From: Treponema sp.
GTDB taxonomy: Bacteria; Spirochaetota; Spirochaetia; Treponematales; Breznakiellaceae
Reading direction: 5' to 3'
Length of the DNA: 9,712 bases
Assembly (NCBI GenBank): GCA_031275515.1
Contig: JAISOQ010000237.1
Location: 1 to 9,712 of the forward strand
How positions within the stretch are numbered: the stretch's first letter is position 1; every line of letters begins with the position of its first letter. Positions 1 through 7,294 of this stretch are shown one piece after another. Made by a program: the position numbers and the translations under genes. The notes under the pieces are model-generated. The model was not told the origin of the DNA, searched no databases, and saw only the letters and a list, made by a program, of their open reading frames with translations.

Positions 1-25
1 AAAATCCCTCAATAATCCCCAGGGC

Positions 26-55
26 TGGAATAAACTGCAAGACACAATGTATGAT
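26..55 (+). promoter_or_regulatory. weak promoter-like sequence upstream of the histidine kinase
   Basis: TATGAT at 50-55 matches five of six bases of a sigma-70 -10 box. The best -35 candidate, TGGAAT at 26-31, matches only three of six at an 18-bp spacing. The -10 lies inside an inverted repeat (CTGCAAGA at 35-42, TCTTGCAG at 68-75), which could be an operator. The upstream gene is outside the window, so the kinase may instead be transcribed from further upstream. Confidence 0.3.
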
Positions 56-85
56 AGATTATATTGATCTTGCAGGTATACGCCT

Positions 86-3000
86 TTGAAAAAACCAATT
101 GAATCAATTCAAATAATAATTGAACGATTCATTACCAAGCTTAACCTGGGAATGAGGGGTAAGCTTATATTCATTTTTGTCATCATCAAAGTGATACCCC
201 TGTTGCTGCTGTCCTTGCTGGCCTGGGGTCAGACCCGGCGTTTGGGGGATGATCTTATCCGGCGTATCAGGGAACTAACCGTTCAGACGAATGAAGCCCT
301 GAGCGCTACCGGTAAGATCGCGGTGAATGATTCGTCCGCCGCCCTTATCAACCTTGCCACGGTCGAAATTGAGCGCACCAGTACCGACATGGCCCAGCGG
401 GTTGCGGACTTTCTCTATGCCCGGGATGACGACATTCTCTATGCAGCCGGCCTTGAACCCTCCGAGGCGGCCTACCGGCATTTTGTGGAGAGCAGACGGG
501 GAACTCTGGTTAAACCCGGCGAATGGGAGCTTGCGCCGGACGGCGCGTCCTGGATTCCCAAGTCAAAGCCGCCCGAAGCCCCTATTGTCGTCTCTTCCAA
601 CCGGCAAAACGACGCCAGTTTCCGTTACCGGCCTCCCGATACCTTTGGGACCGAAAGCCGTCCCCTGTACCTGGAGATGACCTATATTGATCTCAACGGA
701 AACGAGATCGTCAAGGTAACCTCCTCCCCGCAAATGGATCCTCTAAAGAAGAATGTTGCCGACCGGAGGAACACCTATGTGAAGGCGGAGACCTATTTCC
801 CGGAACTCAGTAACCTGAAACCCGGAGATATTTACGTCTCGGATGTGATAGGTGCCTATGTCCGGTCCCATCTTATCGGCATATATATCCCGGAGAACGC
901 CAAAGCCCGGGGGCTGGAATTCACCCCCGAAGAGGAGGCCTACGCCGGTAAGGAGAACCCTCTGGGCCGGCGGTTCAAGGGGATCATCCGCTGGGCAACG
1001 CCGGTAGTACGAAACGGCAGGATCGCCGGGTATGTAACCCTGGCTCTGGACCACGATCATCTTATGGAGTTCACCGACCACACTACCCCTATGGCGGAGC
1101 GGTACACGGAATTGCCCAGCGCCTATGAGGGGAATTACGCCTTTATCTGGGACTACAAGTGCCGGAGCATCTGCCACCCCCGGCATCATTCCATCGTGGG
1201 GTTTAATCCCGAAACCGGGGAGCCGGAGATCCCCTGGCTGGAGGAGAGCATCTATCACGCATGGCAGGAAAGCGGCCTGCCCTATCAGGAGTTCATCAAG
1301 GATCAGCCCACCTTTGCGGAGCAGTCCCGGACCAAGAGGCCCGCGGCGGAACTGACTGCGACGGGTCTTGTGGGTCTTGACGGACGTTATCTCAATAACG
1401 CCCCCCAGTGTACCGGGTGGTTCGATCTTACCAGCGAAGGCGGGTCCGGGTCCTTCCTCATCCTGTGGAGCGGCCTGTGGAAACTAACCACCGCCGCAGC
1501 CATTCCCTACTACACCGGCCACTACGGCCAGTCCAAGCGGGGATTCGGCTTTGTGGCTATAGGCGCGGGGCTCGAAGATTTTCAGCGGCCCGCCCTGGAG
1601 ACCAAAGCGGAGATGGACGCCCTAATGGCCCTGGCGAATCAGAATTTAAACCGGGCTACCGATGAAGCGGAAGAATCAATAACCGGCAATCTTCTGGGTA
1701 CCACCTTTACCCTGGCGGGTTCAGCCGGCGCGATGATCGTCATCGTAGTCTTCATCGCCATCTGGATAGCTTCTTCCGTTACCGGGAATATCACGGAGAT
1801 AATCAACGGCATCTTCCGGTTCCGGTCCGGGGAACGGCAGTTCCGGTTCCATACGAAAAGCCGGGACGAAATGGGAATGTTGGCGGATTCTTTCGACGAA
1901 ATGGCGGACAGCCTGGAAAAAAGCATAAGCGGCCCCCTCACCATCATCGACATGAACTACAACATCATCTATGCCAACGATGACAGCCTAAAGGCGGTTA
2001 AACAGTCCCTGGAGGAGATTCAGGGGAAACCCTACGGGGATTACAGCGTCTATCCCTCAAATTCCGAATACGATCCCATCGCGGCGCTTAACGAAGGCCG
2101 GGTCGCGGAGGTACTCTACCTGCCCGATCTGGATACCTATGTCCGGGGTTCCGCCGCCTACCTTACTGCCACAGACCCCAAAGACAGGACCACCCGGCGT
2201 ATCGGCTACATCATCGTCACTACCGATGTATCGGAACTTGCCAAGGCCGTTTTGGAAGCAAAGGAGGCGAACAAACACAAAGGCAGCTTTCTTGCACGGA
2301 TGAGCCACGAGATTCGCACCCCCATGAACGCCATCATAGGCATGACCAGCATCGTGAAGAAGCAGCTCATGGAACCGAACATCACGGCAGAGGAGATCCA
2401 GGCCAATCTTCAGCAGATTGAAACTTCCTCCCAACATCTTCTGGGACTGCTCAACGATATTCTGGACATATCCAAAATCGAAGCCGGTAAAATAGAACTT
2501 TCGGAAGAAGCGGTGGACCTTTTGAAGCTGGCTAATACGGTGGTAACCATCATCAAGCCCCGGTGCGACGAAAAAAACATCGCCTTTGAAACAAACTTTA
2601 CCTTTTCCGAACCCGGCGTTTTTCTGACGGATCCTCTCAGGCTCCGTCAGGTTCTCATCAACCTTCTGGGGAACGCCGTCAAATTTACCCCGGAATGCGG
2701 CAAAATTGAATTCATCATTGAAGAAATTGAAAAAACCGAAGGCGGCCCGCAGCAGGGCGGCAGGGGGCGGCAGAAAGCCCTGCTGAATTTCCGGATCCGG
2801 GATACGGGCATAGGTATTTCAAAAGAAGCCCTGCTCAACCTGTTCAAGCCCTTTGAACAGGCGAACAACCGGATAAGTCAAAATTACGGAGGCACCGGCC
2901 TGGGGCTCGCCATCAGCCGGAGCATAGTCCAGCTTTTCGGCGGGGATATTGCCGTTAAAAGCGAAGAGGGCCGGGGGAGCGAATTCAGCTTTAGCATCCT

Positions 3001-3469
3001 GCTACCCGAAGCGGTTATGGAAAAAGAGGAAGAGGTTTCCCTGGAGAACGTGGAAAACCGGCTTGCAGGCAAGCGGGCGCTTATGGTGGACGACGTGGCC
3101 ATTAACCGCCTGATCGCCATCAGCCTCCTGGAATACACGGGTATAATTCTGGAAGAAGCCGGAGACGGAATGGCGGCGGTAAAGGCTTTTACGGATTCCC
3201 CAATGTACACCTACGACATCATTTACATGGATATTCAGATGCCCAACATGGATGGTTACGCCGCCACCGCCGCCATTCGGGCCACACCGGACCGCCCGGA
3301 CGCCAAAACTATCCCCATCGTGGCCCTTACCGCCAATGCTTTTAAAGAAGATATAGATCGGGCCATAGCCAGCGGCATGAACGCGCATTTGGCAAAGCCC
3401 CTGGAAATGGACAAGGTTCTGGAAGTAACTTTCAGGCTGCTGGAAGAAGGGGCAGGGGAAAAAAGTTAG
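86..3469 (+). CDS. membrane-bound hybrid sensor histidine kinase with receiver domain
   Basis: An 1127-residue sensor that should sense a ligand outside the cytoplasmic membrane, autophosphorylate on His and pass the phosphate to its own Asp. Visible parts: transmembrane helix about 27-48; a roughly 490-residue extracytoplasmic, probably double-Cache sensor; second helix about 542-566; HAMP 567-615; PAS-like segment 616-722; HisKA with phosphoacceptor His741 in MSHEIRTPMN; HATPase with N-box Asn863, G1 box DTGIGI from Asp906 and G2 box GGTGLGL at 935-941; receiver about 998-1118 with Asp1002, Asp1003, phosphoacceptor Asp1049, Thr1082 and Lys1104. All catalytic residues are present. The start is TTG with a weak AGGT eight bases upstream; an in-frame ATG at 152 (residue 23) is the alternative but would trim the N-terminal cytoplasmic stretch. 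No HPt domain or partner regulator lies nearby, so the output pathway is unknown. The Cache assignment of the sensor is an inference. Confidence 0.93.
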   Translation: MKKPIESIQIIIERFITKLNLGMRGKLIFIFVIIKVIPLLLLSLLAWGQTRRLGDDLIRRIRELTVQTNEALSATGKIAVNDSSAALINLATVEIERTSTDMAQRVADFLYARDDDILYAAGLEPSEAAYRHFVESRRGTLVKPGEWELAPDGASWIPKSKPPEAPIVVSSNRQNDASFRYRPPDTFGTESRPLYLEMTYIDLNGNEIVKVTSSPQMDPLKKNVADRRNTYVKAETYFPELSNLKPGDIYVSDVIGAYVRSHLIGIYIPENAKARGLEFTPEEEAYAGKENPLGRRFKGIIRWATPVVRNGRIAGYVTLALDHDHLMEFTDHTTPMAERYTELPSAYEGNYAFIWDYKCRSICHPRHHSIVGFNPETGEPEIPWLEESIYHAWQESGLPYQEFIKDQPTFAEQSRTKRPAAELTATGLVGLDGRYLNNAPQCTGWFDLTSEGGSGSFLILWSGLWKLTTAAAIPYYTGHYGQSKRGFGFVAIGAGLEDFQRPALETKAEMDALMALANQNLNRATDEAEESITGNLLGTTFTLAGSAGAMIVIVVFIAIWIASSVTGNITEIINGIFRFRSGERQFRFHTKSRDEMGMLADSFDEMADSLEKSISGPLTIIDMNYNIIYANDDSLKAVKQSLEEIQGKPYGDYSVYPSNSEYDPIAALNEGRVAEVLYLPDLDTYVRGSAAYLTATDPKDRTTRRIGYIIVTTDVSELAKAVLEAKEANKHKGSFLARMSHEIRTPMNAIIGMTSIVKKQLMEPNITAEEIQANLQQIETSSQHLLGLLNDILDISKIEAGKIELSEEAVDLLKLANTVVTIIKPRCDEKNIAFETNFTFSEPGVFLTDPLRLRQVLINLLGNAVKFTPECGKIEFIIEEIEKTEGGPQQGGRGRQKALLNFRIRDTGIGISKEALLNLFKPFEQANNRISQNYGGTGLGLAISRSIVQLFGGDIAVKSEEGRGSEFSFSILLPEAVMEKEEEVSLENVENRLAGKRALMVDDVAINRLIAISLLEYTGIILEEAGDGMAAVKAFTDSPMYTYDIIYMDIQMPNMDGYAATAAIRATPDRPDAKTIPIVALTANAFKEDIDRAIASGMNAHLAKPLEMDKVLEVTFRLLEEGAGEKS

Positions 3470-3574
3470 AATACTGGTGTGAATTCGATAGAATATGGTA
3501 TATTGTCTTCGTTGTAAAATGCCCCTGTCAGGGAGACGGTCAGACCCCTGCGGCCTGATTTCGGCTAGAATATT

Positions 3575-3632
3575 GAGCCTGTCCCAAAACTAATTGACTG
3601 TGCGCTAACACGCACGGTTTTGGGAAAGCCTC
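3575..3632. repeat. 58-bp miniature inverted-repeat element
   Basis: The ends GAGCCTGTCCCAAAAC (3575-3590) and the reverse complement of 3617-3632 match at 14 of 16 positions. A second nested stem is GTGCG (3600-3604) with CGCAC (3611-3615). TATT lies directly outside each end (3571-3574 and 3633-3636), which looks like a 4-bp target duplication. The GAG-CTGT-CCAAAA style resembles insertion sequence ends, but no parent family was verified. There is no coding capacity. It sits 23 bp upstream of the oppA -35 box. It could also be a plain RNA hairpin downstream of the kinase; no T-tract follows, so it is a poor intrinsic terminator. Confidence 0.55.
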
Positions 3633-3655
3633 TATTTATTAGGCAATGCGTACTC

Positions 3656-3684
3656 TTGACACCTTGAATTCTTTTTCGTATTAT
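3656..3684 (+). promoter_or_regulatory. strong sigma-70-type promoter for oppA
   Basis: A perfect -35 box TTGACA (3656-3661) is followed by exactly 17 bp and the -10 box TATTAT (3679-3684), five of six to consensus. The surrounding DNA is far more AT-rich than the flanking genes. Transcription would be expected to start about seven bases later, near 3691, giving a leader of about 100 nt before oppA. It is the best promoter in the window and probably drives the whole opp operon. Confidence 0.8.
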
Positions 3685-3690
3685 AAATCT

Positions 3691-3734
3691 AGGATATTTC
3701 ATATAAAACACTCGTGATTTATATGAAATATTTT
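3691..3734 (+). promoter_or_regulatory. long hairpin at predicted 5' end of oppA mRNA
   Basis: ATATTTCATATAAA (3694-3707) and TTTATATGAAATAT (3718-3731) are perfect 14-bp inverted repeats. Two G-U pairs and an A-U pair can extend the stem to 3691-3734. The ten-base loop can form two further pairs. The stem begins where the transcript of the preceding promoter should start. Two readings fit: a 5'-terminal stem-loop that protects the message, as known for E. coli ompA, or a dyad operator bound by a regulator just downstream of the promoter. Confidence 0.7.
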
Positions 3735-3745
3735 CTATTGCATAA

Positions 3746-3768
3746 TTGCACAATTTGGAAAAGTGCAA
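3746..3768 (+). promoter_or_regulatory. small leader hairpin before the oppA ribosome binding site
   Basis: TTGCAC (3746-3751) and GTGCAA (3763-3768) form a 6-bp stem with an 11-base loop, 13 bases upstream of the Shine-Dalgarno sequence. It may influence access to the ribosome binding site. The stem is short and could be chance in AT-rich DNA. Confidence 0.3.
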
Positions 3769-3793
3769 AACATTTTATTTTGGAGGAATAAAA

Positions 3794-5368
3794 ATGAATG
3801 TGATTTTACGGTCTTTCGGCAAATTGGCGTTAATCCTGGCGGTTCCGGTGCTGCTGCTTTTCCCAGCCCTGCCCGCGGCGGCGAGGGCCCAGCCGCAAAC
3901 CCTTGGCCCCCGGGATACCTTTATCTACGGGATCGAAGGGGATCCGGGAAACGACATCAATACCATTACCATCGGAGACCGGTACGGTTTGACCCTGGAA
4001 CGGCTCCTGTACAGTCCTCTCTACAACTACTATGGGCCGAATGATATAACTTACCTGCTGGCGGAGAGGGTGGAGGTTTCCTCCGACAATCTGACGGTAA
4101 CTATCCACCTGCGAAAGGGTGTCCGCTGGTCGGACGGGGTTCCTTTTACCGCGGACGACGTGATCTTTACGTTTGAGCATATCATCAAAGCCGAATACGC
4201 CAACGGACGGGACGGTTTTGTTATCGGCGGCCGTCCGGTAACGCTGACCAAACGGGACGATTATACCCTGGAGATTCGTTACCCGGTTTTTATCCCCAAT
4301 GTTCTGGAGATTATCGCGGCGGAGCATTTTATCATGCCCAAGCATATCTACGGAAATGACGCGGCCCTGGACAATAATCCCAAAAACGCGGCGCCTGTGG
4401 GAACCGGCCCTTATAAACTGGCGGAATACGCGGCGGGCCAATACATCAAGCTGACGGCCAACGACGCCTATTTCCTGGGCAAGCCGAAGATCCCCGTCAT
4501 TATTTTTCAGATCGTCTCGGACTTGAATTCGGCGAAGCTGGCGCTGCAAAAGGGGGAGCTCAACGCCCTGGTGCTGGCCAATTCGGATGCCGATTCCTTT
4601 AAGAATACCAATGTTACCATCCACGCCTACCCGGAGGATCGGGTGGGGTATCTGTCCTTTCACCTGGGTTCAAGCCGTGTACAGGACATCAATCTGCGGA
4701 AGGCGGTTTTCTTTGCCCTGAACCGGGAAGATATGAACATCGGCGCCTACCTTTCCAAGGATTTTTACGTCAACGCCTATTCTTTCCTGCCCTATTCGTC
4801 GGCCTATTTTACCGGCGATCTGGAGAAGTACGAACAGGATACGGCCAAGGCCCGGCAGTACCTGTCCCAAGCGGCCTCCCTGCCGGTCCTGCGCCTGGCT
4901 TATACCGCCAACAATGTACAGCAGGAAGTTCAGGCCATGGTGGCCCAGCAAAACCTTAGATCCATAGGTCTTACCGTGGAACTTATAGCAATGGATTCCA
5001 CATCTCTGTATAATAAGCTGGAACAGGGCAGCGATGAATTTGAGCTTTTCCTGGGCGGTTATATCATGGGGATAGATCCTTCTAACTACGCGGCGCTGTT
5101 TGTGAGCGGTTCCGCTTACAACTACAGCCACCTGGAGGACAAAACCCTGGACGATCTGTTCGCCGCCGGTTCGGTTGAAGGGGATTCTACCAAACGGCTG
5201 CGGATATACCAGGACGCCCAGCGGCGTCTGGCGGATCTGGCGGTGCATTATCCGATTGTCACCAATAAACGCCTTTTGGGGCTTACCAACAATGTCGGCG
5301 GGGTGGAGGAGGCGCGGCTTATCCCCATCTATACCTTTGAGGATATGTCCAAGCTCTACTTCAAGTAA
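3794..5368 (+). CDS. oppA: periplasmic peptide-type substrate-binding protein (SBP family 5)
   Basis: Captures the substrate, most likely oligopeptides or dipeptides, and delivers it to the OppBC channel. The product is 524 residues, normal for the family. The ATG at 3794 is chosen because GGAGG (3782-3786) lies seven bases upstream and because it begins a proper signal peptide: basic residues Arg6 and Lys10, a hydrophobic core about 11-26, and likely cleavage after Ala-Arg-Ala32. A longer in-frame start at 3746 would bury this signal. No lipobox Cys is present, so the mature protein should be free in the periplasm. Family signatures include VRWSDGVPFTADDVIFTF from residue 110 and GTGPYKL from residue 203. 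Substrate cannot be fixed from sequence alone: dipeptide, nickel and some sugar-oligomer binders share this fold. It is first in the operon, behind its own promoter. Confidence 0.9.
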   Translation: MNVILRSFGKLALILAVPVLLLFPALPAAARAQPQTLGPRDTFIYGIEGDPGNDINTITIGDRYGLTLERLLYSPLYNYYGPNDITYLLAERVEVSSDNLTVTIHLRKGVRWSDGVPFTADDVIFTFEHIIKAEYANGRDGFVIGGRPVTLTKRDDYTLEIRYPVFIPNVLEIIAAEHFIMPKHIYGNDAALDNNPKNAAPVGTGPYKLAEYAAGQYIKLTANDAYFLGKPKIPVIIFQIVSDLNSAKLALQKGELNALVLANSDADSFKNTNVTIHAYPEDRVGYLSFHLGSSRVQDINLRKAVFFALNREDMNIGAYLSKDFYVNAYSFLPYSSAYFTGDLEKYEQDTAKARQYLSQAASLPVLRLAYTANNVQQEVQAMVAQQNLRSIGLTVELIAMDSTSLYNKLEQGSDEFELFLGGYIMGIDPSNYAALFVSGSAYNYSHLEDKTLDDLFAAGSVEGDSTKRLRIYQDAQRRLADLAVHYPIVTNKRLLGLTNNVGGVEEARLIPIYTFEDMSKLYFK

Positions 5369-5419
5369 GGAACTGTTGTGTGTAAGTGATTTAGACTAAA
5401 ATATTCTTGCACAGTTCCT
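5368..5419. repeat. 52-bp inverted repeat directly after the oppA stop codon
   Basis: AGGAACTGT (5368-5376) and ACAGTTCCT (5411-5419) are perfect 9-bp inverted repeats; the first begins on the last base of the oppA stop codon. A smaller dyad TTTAGACTAAA lies at the centre (5390-5400). TAAGG occurs at both edges (5366-5370 and 5419-5423). Read inward from the right, the end is GGAACTGTGCAAGAAT, similar in style to insertion sequence ends. It may be a miniature mobile element, or an intercistronic stem-loop that stabilises the oppA message and dampens read-through. Confidence 0.5.
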
Positions 5420-5433
5420 AAGGGCTCGGATCG

Positions 5434-5457
5434 GGGCCGCAGGATTTCCCGCGGCCC
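5434..5457 (+). promoter_or_regulatory. GC-rich hairpin abutting the oppB ribosome binding site
   Basis: GGGCCGC (5434-5440) pairs with GCGGCCC (5451-5457). After one A-C mismatch two more GC pairs close an ATTT tetraloop. The oppB Shine-Dalgarno sequence starts on the next base, and six T residues (5467-5472) follow nine bases after the stem. The gap is too long for a classical intrinsic terminator, so a partial attenuator or mRNA-processing barrier between oppA and oppB is more likely. Confidence 0.55.
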
Positions 5458-5470
5458 AAGGGAGTGTTTT

Positions 5471-6424
5471 TTGTTACGGTATATTGCCAAACGGATAGTA
5501 CAGGCCGTACCCATCGTGTTTATCATCTGTGTACTCTGTTTCGCGCTGATTCAGATTGCCCCCTTTGACGCCATAGATATGTTGACCCGGCCTGACATGC
5601 CGCCGGAAATGGTCCAGGCTTTGAAGGTTCGTTACGGGCTGGATCAGCCGGCGCACGTCCAGTTCCTGTCCTGGCTGCGGCGTATGTTTACCGGGGACCT
5701 GGGTTATTCGATTGTGAACCACCAGAGCGTCGCATTGGGCCTTGGTTCCCGGCTGCCCAACACCATCCTCCTGGTATTACCCAGCTACACTATAGCGATT
5801 ATCCTGTCCACGGTACTGGGACTCCTTTCGGGAATGAACCAGGGGGGAAAGCTGGACCGGATAGTGGACACCCTCTGTTCCATCGGCATGGCGACTCCGA
5901 CTTTCTGGATAGGGATGATCCTCCTTTATATTTTCGCCTACGCCCTGAACCTGCTGCCCGTTCTGGGAATGTACACCCTGGGACAGGCCGCGACTCTGCC
6001 GGACCTGCTGCGGCACATGATCCTGCCCTGTACGGTACTTACCTCGGCGTTCTTGCCGGAGACCACCCGGTATGTACGTTCCGCCGCCATCAGCCAATAC
6101 CAGGAGAACTACGTTATGGTACAGCGCAGTTTTGGAAGCAGCGGAATCCAGATACTCTTTGGACACGTGATGAAGAATGTACTGCTGCCGATTATCACTC
6201 TGGCGGGCATGTCCCTGCCGATGCTGATAACCGGAGCGTTTATCACCGAATCGATCTTCAGTTGGCCCGGGGTTGGAACCTATTTTTTGACTGCAATCCA
6301 GGGTTTTGACTATCCGGTAATCATGGCAATATTGCTGTTCTCGTCAATCATGGTTATTTTGGGTAATTTACTGGCGGATATATGTTATTGCCTGGCGGAT
6401 CCGCGCATTAAAGCCATGAGGTGA
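5471..6424 (+). CDS. oppB: peptide ABC transporter permease, OppB/DppB type
   Basis: One of the two integral membrane subunits that form the import channel in the cytoplasmic membrane. The product is 317 residues with about six helices (roughly 9-29, 98-120, 138-160, 178-196, 238-262, 283-307), the usual OppB plan. The N-terminal stretch MLRYIAKRIVQAVPIVF and the following Asp-Pro-rich loop are typical of the family. The cytoplasmic coupling loop that docks on the ATPases lies at about 211-242; it keeps Gly222 but is otherwise divergent (ENYVMVQRSFG instead of the common DYVxxARAKG). The TTG start is supported by AAGGGAG at 5458-5464, six bases upstream, and by the correct N-terminus. A T6 run overlaps the start codon. 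The gap to oppC is only three bases, so the two are translated from one message. Confidence 0.92.
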   Translation: MLRYIAKRIVQAVPIVFIICVLCFALIQIAPFDAIDMLTRPDMPPEMVQALKVRYGLDQPAHVQFLSWLRRMFTGDLGYSIVNHQSVALGLGSRLPNTILLVLPSYTIAIILSTVLGLLSGMNQGGKLDRIVDTLCSIGMATPTFWIGMILLYIFAYALNLLPVLGMYTLGQAATLPDLLRHMILPCTVLTSAFLPETTRYVRSAAISQYQENYVMVQRSFGSSGIQILFGHVMKNVLLPIITLAGMSLPMLITGAFITESIFSWPGVGTYFLTAIQGFDYPVIMAILLFSSIMVILGNLLADICYCLADPRIKAMR

Positions 6425-6427
6425 ACC

Positions 6428-7294
6428 GTGAACGTCCCAAGCGGCAAGCCGCAAAACAGGCGGATCCGCCGGTTGTTTCTGGAAATCCGGCGGAGCCCTG
6501 CCCTGGTCTTTGCCGGAGCGTGTCTGGCCTTCATCATCCTCGTCTCGGTCTTTGCCTTTCTCTCTCCCTACGATCCCGACGCCATTGACGTACTGCACAA
6601 ATTTGAGCGTCCCAATGGAAAACACTGGTTCGGTACCGACGATCTGGGGCGGGATTACCTGACCCGTATTCTCTACGGAGGGCGCATATCCCTGGCGGTG
6701 GGTGTAGCGGCCATGCTGATCTCCACCTCCATCGGGGTATTGGCGGGGATTATCGCCGGATATATGAGGGGATTGACGGACAACCTTCTGATGCGCCTGG
6801 TGGATATCCTTTCTTCTATTCCCTGGATGATCCTGGTAACGGTGATAAGCATTTACCTGAGACCGGGCCTCCAGGCCATTATTCTGGTTATCGGCCTCTT
6901 TACCTGGATGCCCATTGCCCGGCTGGTACGGGCGGAAACCCTCAGTGTAAAGGAGCGGGAATATGTGGTCTATGCTCAGGCCATCCATCAGCGGACCTTG
7001 TTTATTATCCTGCGCCACATTCTGCCGGCAGTGATGCCCACTATTATCATCGCTGCGACCTCCGCCATTGCCAACGCCATCATGATGGAATCGGCCCTCA
7101 GCTTTTTGGGCATGGGAGTCCAGCAGCCGGTATCCTCCTGGGGCAGTATGCTCAACCGGGCTCAAGGAGTGCTCCGTACCGCCCCCTATATGGCTATTCT
7201 GCCGGGAATTATGATCATCCTCACGGTCTATTCTTTTAACAAGATCGGCAGCGTGATCCGCCTTGCGGTTGAACCCAGGACGGGCCTTACATGA
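6428..7294 (+). CDS. oppC: peptide ABC transporter permease, OppC/DppC type
   Basis: The second channel subunit, partner of OppB. The product is 288 residues: a short basic cytoplasmic N-terminus, first helix about 25-46, the family hallmark HWFGTDDLGRD at 66-76, then the five-helix permease core. The coupling loop reads EREYVVYAQAIHQRT followed by the normal RHILP; the position normally held by the conserved EAA-motif glycine is His187. GTG is used as start, with GAGGTGA (6418-6424) overlapping the oppB stop and lying three bases upstream. The spacing is short but suits this extended form of the site. The oppC stop TGA is inside the ATGA that starts oppD, indicating translational coupling. 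Substrate specificity cannot be read from this subunit. Confidence 0.92.
   Translation: MNVPSGKPQNRRIRRLFLEIRRSPALVFAGACLAFIILVSVFAFLSPYDPDAIDVLHKFERPNGKHWFGTDDLGRDYLTRILYGGRISLAVGVAAMLISTSIGVLAGIIAGYMRGLTDNLLMRLVDILSSIPWMILVTVISIYLRPGLQAIILVIGLFTWMPIARLVRAETLSVKEREYVVYAQAIHQRTLFIILRHILPAVMPTIIIAATSAIANAIMMESALSFLGMGVQQPVSSWGSMLNRAQGVLRTAPYMAILPGIMIILTVYSFNKIGSVIRLAVEPRTGLT

Noticed and set aside
3521..3550. Alternating CCCTG/CAGGG arms after the kinase as a terminator
   Set aside because: Competing 5-bp pairings are possible, but loops are either one base or twelve bases and no T-tract follows.
3746..3793. Longer oppA start at 3746, adding 16 residues
   Set aside because: There is no Shine-Dalgarno sequence before it, whereas GGAGG stands seven bases before 3794, and the extension would hide the signal peptide.
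3830..4663. 277-residue open frame on the minus strand inside oppA
   Set aside because: Antisense shadow of a clear substrate-binding protein, with no recognisable motif.
6368..7165. 265-residue open frame on the minus strand across oppC
   Set aside because: It is antisense to a well-supported permease, low in hydrophobic segments and shows no domain; a shadow of high-GC codon use.
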